Notes under the pieces: model-generated
The model's database searches: none
What the model was told of the DNA's origin: nothing
The model's input: the letters and a program-made list of their open reading frames with translations, nothing else
Position numbers and translations under genes: made by a program
Source: an uncultured Lachnospiraceae bacterium
Lineage (GTDB): Bacteria; Bacillota; Clostridia; Lachnospirales; Lachnospiraceae
NCBI GenBank assembly: GCA_947166015.1
Contig: CAMVCQ010000005.1
Location: 1 to 57,663 of the forward strand
Direction: 5' to 3'
Length of the DNA stretch: 57,663 nucleotides
Shown: positions 16,475 through 27,145 of the stretch, piece after piece
Position numbering within the stretch: position 1 is the stretch's first letter
How the letters are laid out: each line of letters opens with the position of its first letter

Positions 16475-19030
16475 TCACTTCATTATCCTGGTATAAATCG
16501 CATTTCCGTACTCCGTCACTTCAACTGTTTCATCACAACTCATAACCTCCGATAAAAATGCCCCGAGGCTGTCTTCCTCTGCTGTCTTTCCCGGCGTCTC
16601 CCACAGAAACTGCTTTTCAGCCATTCTGCATTTGTGCATCGCTGTACCTGCATCACCGTAGAAAGCGTCGATGTAGTCGACATCAAAGTCATCCACAACA
16701 AGCCTTACATCAGATTCTTTTGACTCTTCATTCACCCATGCCTTGTAGCTGTCCAAAATCTCCGGCATAGTTTTCAACACATCATCCGCATACTTATCCT
16801 TTTGAAAAATGACCCGAAGCTGTTTATTTGCCTTTTCAAATTCTCTTATCATTTCAAGCGCGTGTTTCATCTTGTCAATTCCCGCCTGCCCCTCATCATA
16901 GAGCATACTCGCGCTGACATAGAAAAGCATTGTCTTTTCAGTCTTTTCATCAAGTATAGCTTTTTTCTTTCTTGTTTTTAAGTCAGTCAATGGTGAGCCG
17001 ATGCCTTTTATTTTGGAATCAAAATCTATTATCCCATTTGCATCATCCTCGCCCCCGGCTATGAATCCATCCAGCATCTCCACATATACATCCTTCATCT
17101 GCTCGGACTGCACGATGACCTCATCCGCATAGATAAGCCCGGGATTTTTGATAAACACTCCCAGCGTGTACCGCCCTCTCTGATCCTCCGGAACAAGCTC
17201 TCTCAGAACAAAAGGCGGTATGAAAACCAGCTTATCCGTAATCTTACACAGGTTTGACGCATAGAAATACGGATGAACCGACACAACATCGCTATACTCA
17301 TCATAGGGATTCTGAAAAATGATCACATCGGGATGCATAGTCTCAAAATCATAAGCATCAAAAGCCGTTAATTCGACTTCTTCGGGCAATCCTTCCGTGT
17401 CAATCTCCCATTCCTCATCCTCCGGTATCATCCCGTAAGCGTCCTTATACTTATACGGAACAGCGATCACAGTGACATTCACATTTTCATCAGCCATTGC
17501 TGCTTCCCATATCGTATGGAGTGAATTCCAATTATCAGCCCGGTCGACGAGAAACACTATTTCTTTGTATTCTTCAAACTCATACTCGCAAATCTTTTTC
17601 AACACACTGTCGTGTGAACGCAACTTATCTATCAGCATTTTCAATTCGTCTGTTCCATCATTTGCATCCATGGCACCCAGCTTTTCGTATAATTCAAAAA
17701 CGCTCTCGCAATACCCTTCAAGGATGTGCACCAGGTTTTCTGCACAAATCCCTGATGCATTATTCACCTCATCAAAACCATCACCCTCGTCATGCGGAAC
17801 AACCACATATGCCTTTCTAACCTTGCGCTCTATCAACTCACCCATATATACAGCCAAGCTCTGGCACTGCCCCAAAAGCTCAAGCACCTGGTTTAATGCA
17901 TCCCCAGTCAGCGCTCCAGCTATATACTCGTGCGCCTCCAAAAGTAACCCTACATTGTCGCGCACAACATCCTTGACAGCAGCCTTTGCAAGCCTCTCGC
18001 CTTGCACCCTCGCATACTCTTCCTCGGAAAACCTGTACTTCAACAGTTCAAAATCATACTTTTCTTTCAGTTCATCGGCAAGTATATCATACGACGGATA
18101 CCTGTGATTGTAGTATATGTATGCAGGATACATAAAGTCCCCATACGACCGCCTCAAAAGTCCGTCATACCCACACGGCACAGACACCTTCGTACCCTCG
18201 AATTCCATCTCAAAAACATTATCAAATGTCTTTTCATACGACCAGATCCTTTTTTCAGATTTGATATAAATGGCGACATTCGCAATCTTGTAAGCGTTAT
18301 TATTATCAGAATCAGTTGTATTTTCTATACGAATTCCTTTCTCATCACCTGACTCTTTCACTGCTTTGAAAGTCACATTTTTCAAGTACTCATCCATTAC
18401 CTTGAAAGCCTCTACGCCGTAGTTTTGTCCCTTTTCAAAACTGATCTTTTCTCCGGTCAGCTTTTCCAATTCTTTGATCTTCGAAACCACCTCAGGTGCA
18501 GATAGATTATCGCCGGATTCACTGATCTGCGTCCTCAATGATTCGCACAGAAAAATAACCCGCATATACTCATCATACGCTTGTTTATCCTCCGGGATCA
18601 TATCAAGAATAAAAATGTCCAGCGCGTTACCAAATGGAAATCCATGTCTTTCGGGCCATTTCTCAGAGTCGTACAGTAGCGTACTTTTTTCCATCCATCT
18701 GCGGGCTGTATTGGTGTTTCCAACCGTAGTAAAATCATCTATATGGTACTGACCTTCTTTTTCCTCTTTTCCTACCAACGCAAGGAGCTTTTCAAAATCA
18801 ACTCTCGGCATTTCGAGATCAAAATCATCGTCCCATGGCACAAACCCACCGTGACGCACTGCACCTATCAGATTCCCCCACCCCATCGTGCATTTGAGCC
18901 CATTGTCTCTACACACTTGGGTGAGCTTTTCATGATCATCAAGACACACAGCCCACTGTTTTTTCATCATTGAAGGGATCAAAAATCCTTCTCTGACCTC
19001 ATCCAAAAAATACGACTTATCAAATTTCAT
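16475..19030 (-). CDS. LicD-family phosphotransferase fusion 2
   Basis: 851 residues with the same three parts as fusion 1: LicD domain (MGWGNLIGAVRHGGFVPWDDD, then FDLEMP), central helical CQ/YCE module, and TagB/TagF-like C-terminal domain. The final ~400 residues are nearly identical to fusion 1, whereas the LicD and central parts have diverged (it carries an extra polar insertion near residue 230), so donor or acceptor specificity may differ while the C-terminal function is kept. ATG 19030 overlaps the stop of fusion 3 (ATGA) and follows GGAG by eight bases. Cytoplasmic by lack of targeting sequences. Confidence 0.8.
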   Translation of the reverse strand: MKFDKSYFLDEVREGFLIPSMMKKQWAVCLDDHEKLTQVCRDNGLKCTMGWGNLIGAVRHGGFVPWDDDFDLEMPRVDFEKLLALVGKEEKEGQYHIDDFTTVGNTNTARRWMEKSTLLYDSEKWPERHGFPFGNALDIFILDMIPEDKQAYDEYMRVIFLCESLRTQISESGDNLSAPEVVSKIKELEKLTGEKISFEKGQNYGVEAFKVMDEYLKNVTFKAVKESGDEKGIRIENTTDSDNNNAYKIANVAIYIKSEKRIWSYEKTFDNVFEMEFEGTKVSVPCGYDGLLRRSYGDFMYPAYIYYNHRYPSYDILADELKEKYDFELLKYRFSEEEYARVQGERLAKAAVKDVVRDNVGLLLEAHEYIAGALTGDALNQVLELLGQCQSLAVYMGELIERKVRKAYVVVPHDEGDGFDEVNNASGICAENLVHILEGYCESVFELYEKLGAMDANDGTDELKMLIDKLRSHDSVLKKICEYEFEEYKEIVFLVDRADNWNSLHTIWEAAMADENVNVTVIAVPYKYKDAYGMIPEDEEWEIDTEGLPEEVELTAFDAYDFETMHPDVIIFQNPYDEYSDVVSVHPYFYASNLCKITDKLVFIPPFVLRELVPEDQRGRYTLGVFIKNPGLIYADEVIVQSEQMKDVYVEMLDGFIAGGEDDANGIIDFDSKIKGIGSPLTDLKTRKKKAILDEKTEKTMLFYVSASMLYDEGQAGIDKMKHALEMIREFEKANKQLRVIFQKDKYADDVLKTMPEILDSYKAWVNEESKESDVRLVVDDFDVDYIDAFYGDAGTAMHKCRMAEKQFLWETPGKTAEEDSLGAFLSEVMSCDETVEVTEYGNAIYTRIMK

Positions 19031-21558
19031 TTCTTAATCTCCAGCCAAAGCTTTTCTATATCACAACAGTCTTTATCACAAGTATCATATTCACGGTCAG
19101 CTACAGCCTTTACAAACTCATCAAGGGTCCATTGTGACTCTCCCTCGCCCTCATCAGCCACCATTATATCATCAGTCCATTTTTTCTGTTCACAGTTATT
19201 ATCAAAAACCATGCAATCCGAGAAGGACGGATTTTCAAGCAGAACAGGCTTCCCGTTCATACGACACTCATTCATCAGAACGCAGCCATCGCCATACATT
19301 CCGTCACAACTAAGTGCTAACTCTTCCTCGTTTTCATCGTTACAGATTGTTACATTTTTGTACTCTCCTAAAAGCAACTCATCATACGCTTTTTTTATTT
19401 CTTTTTTATAGCATAGTATCTCCTCAGCATACGGATCCGGACTCCAGATAACATCTATTTTTCCCTCGTAACCCTCAAGATACGACAATACTTTTTTCGC
19501 CTTATCTATACCTACCTGACCGTATTCATAAAGCATACTTGCGCCAAGCCTATAGAGGATTTGTTTGTAAACGCCGTTATGTTCATCAGGATTTACAATA
19601 TCACCTGTAACATTATTGTCAAAACTCCCCTCAGGATCATCTATATTCTCTGTATTTTCTGTATTCACAGCTTTATCAAGTTTGCGTTTCGACGAGCCCA
19701 AATCGGCGACCACCACTTTTATATCATCTGCCCTTCGCGGTACAAATTCTTTTACAATCCCTTCAAAAACACCTTTTTCCGCTTCAGTTCGCACTATTAT
19801 GCTATCTGCATAAACACCGCCGGGAGTTTTTAAAAATGTTCCGATCGTATACACCGACTGCGAAAAAGCAACCTTTTTTTCGTCCAATCTAAACGGCGGG
19901 ATCAGCACAAGCTTTTTTGCATGCACAGCAATGTTTTTTATATAATAATACGGATGCAAAGACATTCCTTCCGCATACTCATCGTAGGGATATTGATACA
20001 AAACCACATCCGGTTTTTCAATCGAAAAATCATATGAATCAAATGGCATAGTCTCTATTCCTGGCGGGGTATCATCTACATCCTCAACGATCGAGTTTTT
20101 GTCGATCCGACCTTCAAAATTTTTATAGTACATAGGTACTTTTATCGCCGATACAACAGTATCATCATTAAGTGCGGCATTATACAATTCCAAATATGAA
20201 TCAATATCTTTGTTTCTGCAATACAAAAAAACAACTTTTTTCTTGTCTTTCAGTCCAGATAGAGCCTGTCTCAGGTTATCTAAATGACGGTTTAGTTCTT
20301 CCGAGATCATATCTGCATTAATTTCTATTTCACCTTCAGAATCAAGCTTTTGAAAAATCCCAAACAAGCTCTCGCAATACTCCTCAAGCGTTCGAACAAA
20401 TCCAAGTTCATCCTTGGCATTTTTTTCTATATCATTACCCGTTTCTATCGCAAGCTCCTGGCATTGTCCGATCAGACCTACAGCAGAGTTTATATCGCTT
20501 TTTACAAATTCAACTATTGCAGTATGCGCTTCTTCAAAAAGCTTTATAGTTTCTGACGCCTTATCTGCCGTGCTCGGTTTAGCAGTATTCTTTGCATCAT
20601 TTTTAACTTTTATTACAACTTCTTCATCGCATTCATAGGAAGCAAGTCCGTATCCCGACAGTTTTTTTGCGTCTTTATCCATCGCTTCATAGAAGGGATA
20701 ATTATGCACGCCTCCCGCCATCACAGGACGCATATAATTTCCAAAATATCTTCGCAAAATCCCATCATACCCTATAGGCACACTGATACTCTCGTCCTCA
20801 AACTTCACATCAATGTAGTGAGCATATAGTTCCTTCGGTGCTACAAAGCTTTTGTTTCTGTTATAGTAAGCAGGAATCCCGATATGATCGCTGTCTGATT
20901 TTGTAAACCTTGCCGTGTACTCATCCATCATTGCGAGAATTTTGATGAATAATGGTCCCTCTATATCCCTGTTTATCTTTACACCAAGTCGATGCTCCAA
21001 GGCCTTGATTTTATTTGCCATTTCAAGGTTTAATCCGACACTTCCATTCTCTTTTGCAAACTCTTTTGTCCTACCTGCCTCATAGATACTTTCCCAATAC
21101 TCTTTTCCTTTTTCTCCATCTATAGGCATATACTCAAAAACAAAAATGTCAAGGATGCTGACAAAAGGAAAACCATAGCCTTCCTTCCATTTTTCAACCG
21201 GCTCGATAAGCGATCTTGAACTCATAAACCTGCGTGTCATGTTTTCGCTTTCATCAAAAATATAATCACTTATCCACTGCTCTGTTTCAGTATCGTCAGC
21301 CAGATAATCATACAGTTTATTGTATTCGTCATGAAGCATCTGCGTATCTACATCATCATCCCACGGGATAAATCCGCCATTTCTGATCGCACCGATAAGA
21401 GTCCCCCACATAGCCGAGACATGAATCCCTAATTTTTGGCATATCTCACAAAGCGCACGATAGTTTTGCAAGTCTTTTTTCCACGCGCGCTTCATTCGTC
21501 CGGGCACCAAAAATCCATCCCGGACCTCATCCAAAAAATATTCCCTGCTATACTCCAT
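19027..21558 (-). CDS. LicD-family phosphotransferase fusion 3
   Basis: 843 residues from ATG 21558, seven bases after GGAG; ATG codons at 21573-21576 overlap the previous stop but lack a ribosome binding site. LicD domain with WGTLIGAIRNGGFIPWDDDV, then DT; central module IGQCQELAIETGNDIE and LEEYCESLFGIFQKL; C-terminal TagB/TagF-like domain (KPDVVLYQYPYDEYAEG, SLHPYYYIKN, KLVLIPPF). It is more divergent from fusions 1 and 2 than they are from each other, so the array mixes old and recent duplicates. Translationally linked to its neighbours on both sides. Confidence 0.8.
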   Translation of the reverse strand: MEYSREYFLDEVRDGFLVPGRMKRAWKKDLQNYRALCEICQKLGIHVSAMWGTLIGAIRNGGFIPWDDDVDTQMLHDEYNKLYDYLADDTETEQWISDYIFDESENMTRRFMSSRSLIEPVEKWKEGYGFPFVSILDIFVFEYMPIDGEKGKEYWESIYEAGRTKEFAKENGSVGLNLEMANKIKALEHRLGVKINRDIEGPLFIKILAMMDEYTARFTKSDSDHIGIPAYYNRNKSFVAPKELYAHYIDVKFEDESISVPIGYDGILRRYFGNYMRPVMAGGVHNYPFYEAMDKDAKKLSGYGLASYECDEEVVIKVKNDAKNTAKPSTADKASETIKLFEEAHTAIVEFVKSDINSAVGLIGQCQELAIETGNDIEKNAKDELGFVRTLEEYCESLFGIFQKLDSEGEIEINADMISEELNRHLDNLRQALSGLKDKKKVVFLYCRNKDIDSYLELYNAALNDDTVVSAIKVPMYYKNFEGRIDKNSIVEDVDDTPPGIETMPFDSYDFSIEKPDVVLYQYPYDEYAEGMSLHPYYYIKNIAVHAKKLVLIPPFRLDEKKVAFSQSVYTIGTFLKTPGGVYADSIIVRTEAEKGVFEGIVKEFVPRRADDIKVVVADLGSSKRKLDKAVNTENTENIDDPEGSFDNNVTGDIVNPDEHNGVYKQILYRLGASMLYEYGQVGIDKAKKVLSYLEGYEGKIDVIWSPDPYAEEILCYKKEIKKAYDELLLGEYKNVTICNDENEEELALSCDGMYGDGCVLMNECRMNGKPVLLENPSFSDCMVFDNNCEQKKWTDDIMVADEGEGESQWTLDEFVKAVADREYDTCDKDCCDIEKLWLEIKK

Positions 21559-21572
21559 ATTCCGTCTCCACA

Positions 21573-24257
21573 TCAACCTTTTATCTCATTCCAGATAATT
21601 GCTCCGACTGTTTCCTTCGCAGCGCTTTCCTTTTCCTTCAAAGCCTTCTCCCTGGCTTCATCTGTAAACCTTACCATCTCATCAAGGAAGTTTTCGACGC
21701 TCCAATCACCTTCATTAGCTATAAGCTTTTCCGGATCCCACTTATTATCTGTAGCATTATTATTCGATATTTTAAGCGCCGGACTCTGCCAAAGAACAGG
21801 CTTTTTCATCCTATACGATTTAGTCATTACAACAGATCCGTCTCCATAGAATCCATCAGCGTCAAGCACAGCGCTTTCAATATCTCCGGATTCATCGACT
21901 GTCACATGGTCATCTGCCCTCAATTCCTCGACAAATCTTTTGTATCTTTCGTACAATCCCTTTTTCTTGTTTTTCAAAACCTTATGTATATTTTGATCTT
22001 CAAAATACCTGATATACATATCTGTTCCAAATCGCTCTTTTGCAAGCTCTATAAGATTTCTGCTTTTCTCAAGCATTTCGTTCCCGTACTGATACAATAC
22101 GCTCACACTTATATGATACAAAAGCACGTATTTTTTTTCAGACTCCGGACGGACACAGGCACACTCAACATCCTGTGCCGGCACTCCTGCTCCCGATATT
22201 CTTGAATTCCAATCTACTTTATCGGTCATCTCTTTCAGTATCTCTGCAAATACATTTTTCATGTTTTCCGACTGTGCAAATATCACATCTGCATACGCCG
22301 GTCCCGGGTTTCTCAGATATCTTCCAAGCGTATATCTTGACCTCTGATCCTCGGGCGTGACCTCATCCACCGTAAATGCAGGTACAAAAACAAGCTTGTT
22401 TGTATACATCCGTATCCTTGCAGCATATAGATCAGGATGCACGGAATACACATCCCCGTACTCATCATAAGGCTCCTGAAAAATAACAACATCCGGTTTT
22501 TCAGTTTCAAAAGAATAATCATCAAAATCAGTCAGAGTAACCTCATCCGGAAAGCCCTCATTTTTGGTGATCATGTTTTCCTTGATCAGCTCGCCTTTGC
22601 CATCCTTCATAAAAAACGGAGTGACTATAACCGTCACTTTTTCGACCTTTTCATCAGCTTTTGCAGCCTTCCAAAGCGAATGCAGCGACTTCCAGCATTT
22701 CGCATCTAGAACCAAAAATACAACACTTTTTATCCCTGTTTTTTCGTATGTTTCCGACTGATCATCCATAAACCCAGATGAATCTTTTGAATTATTATCT
22801 GATCCTATGATATTCTCTTTTGAATTAACCTCATTTTCCTGAACATCGTCAAAACCGGAATTGCCATTATACTCGTTATTATTATCAATTATAATATCCG
22901 CCGCTTCAGGTATTTTTACCTCGTATTCTTTTAGGCCATTTATACCTTCTGCGTCCTGCTCTCCCGCACTTAGCTTCTGATAAACAAAATAAATCTTTTC
23001 ACAATACTCCTCAAGGACACTTATTATATCTCCGCAATCAATCCCTCTGTCTTCTATAGTCTCTCCGAGACTTACTGCCAGATCCTGGCATCCCGCAAGG
23101 ACACCCAGTGCTTCATCAAACCTCGATTCAGCGCAGGCATTCTCTATGATGGCATGAGCTTCCTTCAGAGCATTTACTACATCAGAAATGGTCGTTGAAA
23201 TAGATACCATTTCTCCATCTTCAGCACCGTCGCCATTCTGACTATCTAAACCTTCTATGCTTTGCCCGACATCTGATGACACACCTTCGGAAAATAAGCT
23301 GTCATACTTGAACTCAGAAGTCTCCAGCCCGCGGTACTGCTTCAATAGTCCTTCTATCATCCTGTAATTCGGATAATCGTGAAGCGATCCGTCTTTAACA
23401 GGATATACATATCTCCCGTAAAAAGTCCTGATCAGATGATCGTAACCAATGGGAACCGTTACCGTTCCGAATTCATACGGCAGATCCACATACGTTTCAA
23501 AAACCCATTTTGGAAAGCAGCATTTGTGATTAAACATGAAATGCGGTACCGAAGAAACCTTTTCACAATTCCTTGCACTGTATCCTGAAAGGAAGTTCTC
23601 CATCACCTTCCATACCCAGTTTGTAAGCGCTCCGTCCCTGTCCGGAAGATATCTTGTTTTAAGCACTCTTTGCAGGAGGTCCAAGCTGTACGCAAATTCA
23701 TCCTCATCCTCAGCATCAAGGTTTTTCCCTTGCTCAAGCATCTCGGCAAAGTCATGTACATGCTGGCATAGATCGATCACATCCGTGAAGTATTGAACAT
23801 TTTTTTGCGAATCGGGGATATGGTCAAATATAAAAATGTCAACATTGTTTACATACTTAAACCCGTGGTCCTCATCCCACCTGTCCTCTGATTTAAGCGC
23901 ATCATTTGCATCCATCCATTTGCGCACAAGGTTTCCGTTTTCCATCGAATTATAATCACGCAAATAATGATTTTCCGGCAGCTCTCCTTTGTCTGCCGTT
24001 TCTTTAAGTTTATTGTAATCCTCTCGAAAAACAATAGTATCTATATCATCATCCCAAGGTATGTTTCCACCGTGTCTGATAGCACCGATAAGGTTACCGA
24101 AAAAAACGTGGCATTTGCCTCCGTTTTTTCCCAATGTCTCTGACAACAGCAAATAGTTTTTGAAGCTGACTGCCCAGGACTTTTTGATCATAGATGGCAC
24201 AAAAAAACCATCCCTTACCTCATCGAAAAAGTATTCCTCAGGAATCTCGTATTTCAT
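21573..24257 (-). CDS. LicD-family phosphotransferase fusion 4
   Basis: 894 residues from ATG 24257 (GGAGG five bases upstream). The LicD domain has FFGNLIGAIRHGGNIPWDDD followed by IDT; central module LAGCQDLAVSLGETIE and LEEYCEKIYFVYQKL; then a low-complexity Asn/Glu/Ser linker of about 60 residues not present in fusions 1-3; then the TagB/TagF-like domain (KPDVVIFQEPYDEYGDV, SVHPDLYAARI, KLVFVPAF). The flexible linker suggests two independently moving catalytic domains. The stop lies 14 bases before the chosen start of fusion 3. Confidence 0.8.
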   Translation of the reverse strand: MKYEIPEEYFFDEVRDGFFVPSMIKKSWAVSFKNYLLLSETLGKNGGKCHVFFGNLIGAIRHGGNIPWDDDIDTIVFREDYNKLKETADKGELPENHYLRDYNSMENGNLVRKWMDANDALKSEDRWDEDHGFKYVNNVDIFIFDHIPDSQKNVQYFTDVIDLCQHVHDFAEMLEQGKNLDAEDEDEFAYSLDLLQRVLKTRYLPDRDGALTNWVWKVMENFLSGYSARNCEKVSSVPHFMFNHKCCFPKWVFETYVDLPYEFGTVTVPIGYDHLIRTFYGRYVYPVKDGSLHDYPNYRMIEGLLKQYRGLETSEFKYDSLFSEGVSSDVGQSIEGLDSQNGDGAEDGEMVSISTTISDVVNALKEAHAIIENACAESRFDEALGVLAGCQDLAVSLGETIEDRGIDCGDIISVLEEYCEKIYFVYQKLSAGEQDAEGINGLKEYEVKIPEAADIIIDNNNEYNGNSGFDDVQENEVNSKENIIGSDNNSKDSSGFMDDQSETYEKTGIKSVVFLVLDAKCWKSLHSLWKAAKADEKVEKVTVIVTPFFMKDGKGELIKENMITKNEGFPDEVTLTDFDDYSFETEKPDVVIFQEPYDEYGDVYSVHPDLYAARIRMYTNKLVFVPAFTVDEVTPEDQRSRYTLGRYLRNPGPAYADVIFAQSENMKNVFAEILKEMTDKVDWNSRISGAGVPAQDVECACVRPESEKKYVLLYHISVSVLYQYGNEMLEKSRNLIELAKERFGTDMYIRYFEDQNIHKVLKNKKKGLYERYKRFVEELRADDHVTVDESGDIESAVLDADGFYGDGSVVMTKSYRMKKPVLWQSPALKISNNNATDNKWDPEKLIANEGDWSVENFLDEMVRFTDEAREKALKEKESAAKETVGAIIWNEIKG

Positions 24258-24371
24258 TCCTACCTCCACGATTCTAAGCGACTTCACAACTGCGTTTCAC
24301 AATTATCTCGACACTGACAATAAGGATTATCATTCAATACAAATCAAATCTTTCCCCCACTTTATCAGTCT

Positions 24372-27074
24372 CTATTTCAATAAAGCATCAACTATCCTAG
24401 CTGCATTACCTTCGGCTGGCTTAACCGGCTCGTATTTCACTGCCTCATCAAGGAAATTCTCCATCGTCCACTGCCTGTCTGTAACGATAGTCAGATCCGG
24501 CGTCCATTTCTTAGTCTCATAGCCGTCCATTTCGATCAATGGATGCGCCGGAGTTTCCCAAAGTACAGGCTTTCCGGCCTCTCTGATATGGTTCATCATC
24601 GCACATCCGTCACCATACATGAAGTCCGCTATGTTTTTGATGAGTGTATCATCCCAGCTCTCGTCAAGTATGCCCCAGCCTTCTTTTTCAAATTCGTCTC
24701 GATACGCTCTAAACGCTATCCAAGTGTCCTTCGCGTGGTTTTTGAGTATCTCTCTCGCATAAGGATCCATATACCACCACACTAGGATATCATCATTGTC
24801 TATCGCTTTTTTTACTTCGTTTTTCATTTTCTCAAGCGCAGGCTTTCCGTGGCTAAACAGTGCACTTCCACCCGGGAAAAATGCCATGATCTTCCTAAAC
24901 GAACCATCCGGTTTTGTAAGCTTATCTATGATCTCAGGAGACACCTCATAGACCTCATCATATATATCAGGAGTTGTTTTCTGTCCTGATTTTTCATAGT
25001 AAACATCATTATCTTTGTCGTACAATAATGTCCTCGTCCTTGCCTTCCAGTCATAGAGAGCTGATCCCGCTCCTGAAACCTTGGTTGAAAAATCTATTAT
25101 GTCCTGACTCTCAACAACAGCCTCTGCAGCCTGCTCATCTCCTGCCGCCATAAGCTCGAGCCTTTTTTGAGCAGTTAATTCTTTGCACATAAAATCATCA
25201 AGATTATCAGCATAAGCTGCCGCCATCGTGTCAGACTGAGCAACGATCATATCACTGTACAGCGCTCCGGGATTTCGCAAAAAGCTCGACAAGCTCACCC
25301 ACAACTTATCTCTGCCGACTGCCTCTTTTGTTACAAAAGGCGGGATCAATACCATTTTTTCCGTATGTAGATATAGGTTTGATGAAAAGTAATACGGATG
25401 CATATATATCGATTCATTGTAATCATCATATGGCCACTGATCAACTATCACATCCGGATGCCTGTTCTCAAAGTCGTATTTATCATAGTCGGTAAAAATA
25501 ATCCCCTCCGGATATCCTTCGGTTTCTATTATCATTTCATTTTTATCTACTGTTCCGTCGTATTTTCTTTCATAATACGGAACTCTGATAACTACGACAT
25601 TGGTATCTTTTCTTTTTGATAATTCCTCATATATCGTATGAAGCGATTGCCAATTCTTTGCTCTGTAGCATAGCAAAACAACTTCTTTTTTATCAACTGT
25701 TTTATTTGAAATATCAGAGAAGATTTCCTCGTATTTTATCATACGCTCACACGCGTCAACAAGTTTATTCACCGACACTTCTGCTCCTGAAAGAGCACCG
25801 TCTGCAAGCTGGTAGAGCTCATAGATATCGCCGCAATACTTCTCAAATTCTTTTACTATATCCTCTCCGCCAACAGCATCCGTTTCGACTCTTTCTCCTA
25901 CCGAAACAGCTAAATCCTGACATTGCCCGAGTACATCAAGTAGAGTTTCATCAACATCTCCGTTAGCGCACTTGCTCTGTATAAATCTGTGTGCATCTCC
26001 AAAAAGCTCTATACTGTTTTTCACCTGTGTCGAAACAGAAATCTTTGCTTTCCTTCCGTCAACAATAGCACGGTATGCATTTTTATCATATCTGAATTTA
26101 TGGTACTCGATATTTGCTTTTTTTCTCATCTGTTCTTCCATAGAATCGTAAACAGGATACCCGTGCACGCCTCCCATAAGAGTAGGGCACATGTAATCCC
26201 CATATGACATCCTAAGGATCTGATCATATGAAATCGGAAGCGGAATAGTACCGTGGTCAAACGGCAGGTTTACACTTCCGGCAAAAAGAGATTTATCGTA
26301 CTGAAATCCCTCAATATTTATCATGTATGCTATTATGGTAAGCAGGTTTCCCTGACCTTGTTTATACCTGGAACAAAACTCATCCATAGCTTTGTAAAGC
26401 TTAACAAACAATGGATTGTCGCTATCTTCAAGCTCTATACCTGTGGATTTGGAAAGCCTTCTGATGTTTTCCATCAACTGAGCTTCGTCGATTATCTCGT
26501 TCTCGTCAAGCCCATCCGTTCCGTTTCTTTTCTGTTCAGCCAAAAGCTTTGCCTGCCCGCTCAGGGTAGCATAGCTTTCAACAACCATATAATGAGCTTT
26601 TCTTTCCTCTTCATCCCTTGGCAGCGTATCAAGAATAAAAATATCAATCGGATTGTATAACGCAAAGCCATAGTTATCCTTGCGGTCTTCCGGTTTACGG
26701 ATTATCGACTTTGTATCGACCCAAGTCCTGACCATATTTTCGTTTTGATTATATTCATAATCGCTTATCCAATACTCCTTTGGCAGTTCTCCCTTTTTCC
26801 CTCTGTAGTATAGCTTATTGAACATCTCTCTAAACATGAGCGAATCAAAATCATCATCCCAGGGAATAAAGCCGGAATTCCTGACACATCCGAGCATAGT
26901 TCCCCACATGCCAAACGCATCATACCCTTCTTTTCTGCATTCTGAGTCAAGTTCAGTGAAGTTTTTGTAACTGACTGCCCACCATTTTTGCATCAAACTT
27001 GGAACAAAAAAACCATCTATAATCTTGTCAAAAAACAATCGATTCTCATTTGTTTTGTTTGTCAATTCACTCAT
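24372..27074 (-). CDS. LicD-family phosphotransferase fusion 5
   Basis: 900 residues. LicD domain with WGTMLGCVRNSGFIPWDDD followed by FDS; central module LGQCQDLAVSVGERVE and FEKYCGDIYELYQLAD; C-terminal TagB/TagF-like domain (HPDVIVDQWPYDDYNE, YMHPYYFSSNL, KMVLIPPF), with an insertion containing an Ala-rich helix near residue 650. ATG 27074 is about 13 bases after AGGAG, a long spacing, so initiation may be weak. A 114-base gap separates it from fusion 4. Confidence 0.8.
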   Translation of the reverse strand: MSELTNKTNENRLFFDKIIDGFFVPSLMQKWWAVSYKNFTELDSECRKEGYDAFGMWGTMLGCVRNSGFIPWDDDFDSLMFREMFNKLYYRGKKGELPKEYWISDYEYNQNENMVRTWVDTKSIIRKPEDRKDNYGFALYNPIDIFILDTLPRDEEERKAHYMVVESYATLSGQAKLLAEQKRNGTDGLDENEIIDEAQLMENIRRLSKSTGIELEDSDNPLFVKLYKAMDEFCSRYKQGQGNLLTIIAYMINIEGFQYDKSLFAGSVNLPFDHGTIPLPISYDQILRMSYGDYMCPTLMGGVHGYPVYDSMEEQMRKKANIEYHKFRYDKNAYRAIVDGRKAKISVSTQVKNSIELFGDAHRFIQSKCANGDVDETLLDVLGQCQDLAVSVGERVETDAVGGEDIVKEFEKYCGDIYELYQLADGALSGAEVSVNKLVDACERMIKYEEIFSDISNKTVDKKEVVLLCYRAKNWQSLHTIYEELSKRKDTNVVVIRVPYYERKYDGTVDKNEMIIETEGYPEGIIFTDYDKYDFENRHPDVIVDQWPYDDYNESIYMHPYYFSSNLYLHTEKMVLIPPFVTKEAVGRDKLWVSLSSFLRNPGALYSDMIVAQSDTMAAAYADNLDDFMCKELTAQKRLELMAAGDEQAAEAVVESQDIIDFSTKVSGAGSALYDWKARTRTLLYDKDNDVYYEKSGQKTTPDIYDEVYEVSPEIIDKLTKPDGSFRKIMAFFPGGSALFSHGKPALEKMKNEVKKAIDNDDILVWWYMDPYAREILKNHAKDTWIAFRAYRDEFEKEGWGILDESWDDTLIKNIADFMYGDGCAMMNHIREAGKPVLWETPAHPLIEMDGYETKKWTPDLTIVTDRQWTMENFLDEAVKYEPVKPAEGNAARIVDALLK

Positions 27075-27145
27075 ATTAGAATCATTTCTCCTATCCTACG
27101 TTTTCTCCGATCAGAGCTTCAAAAGTAACTGTTCATTGGTAACTG

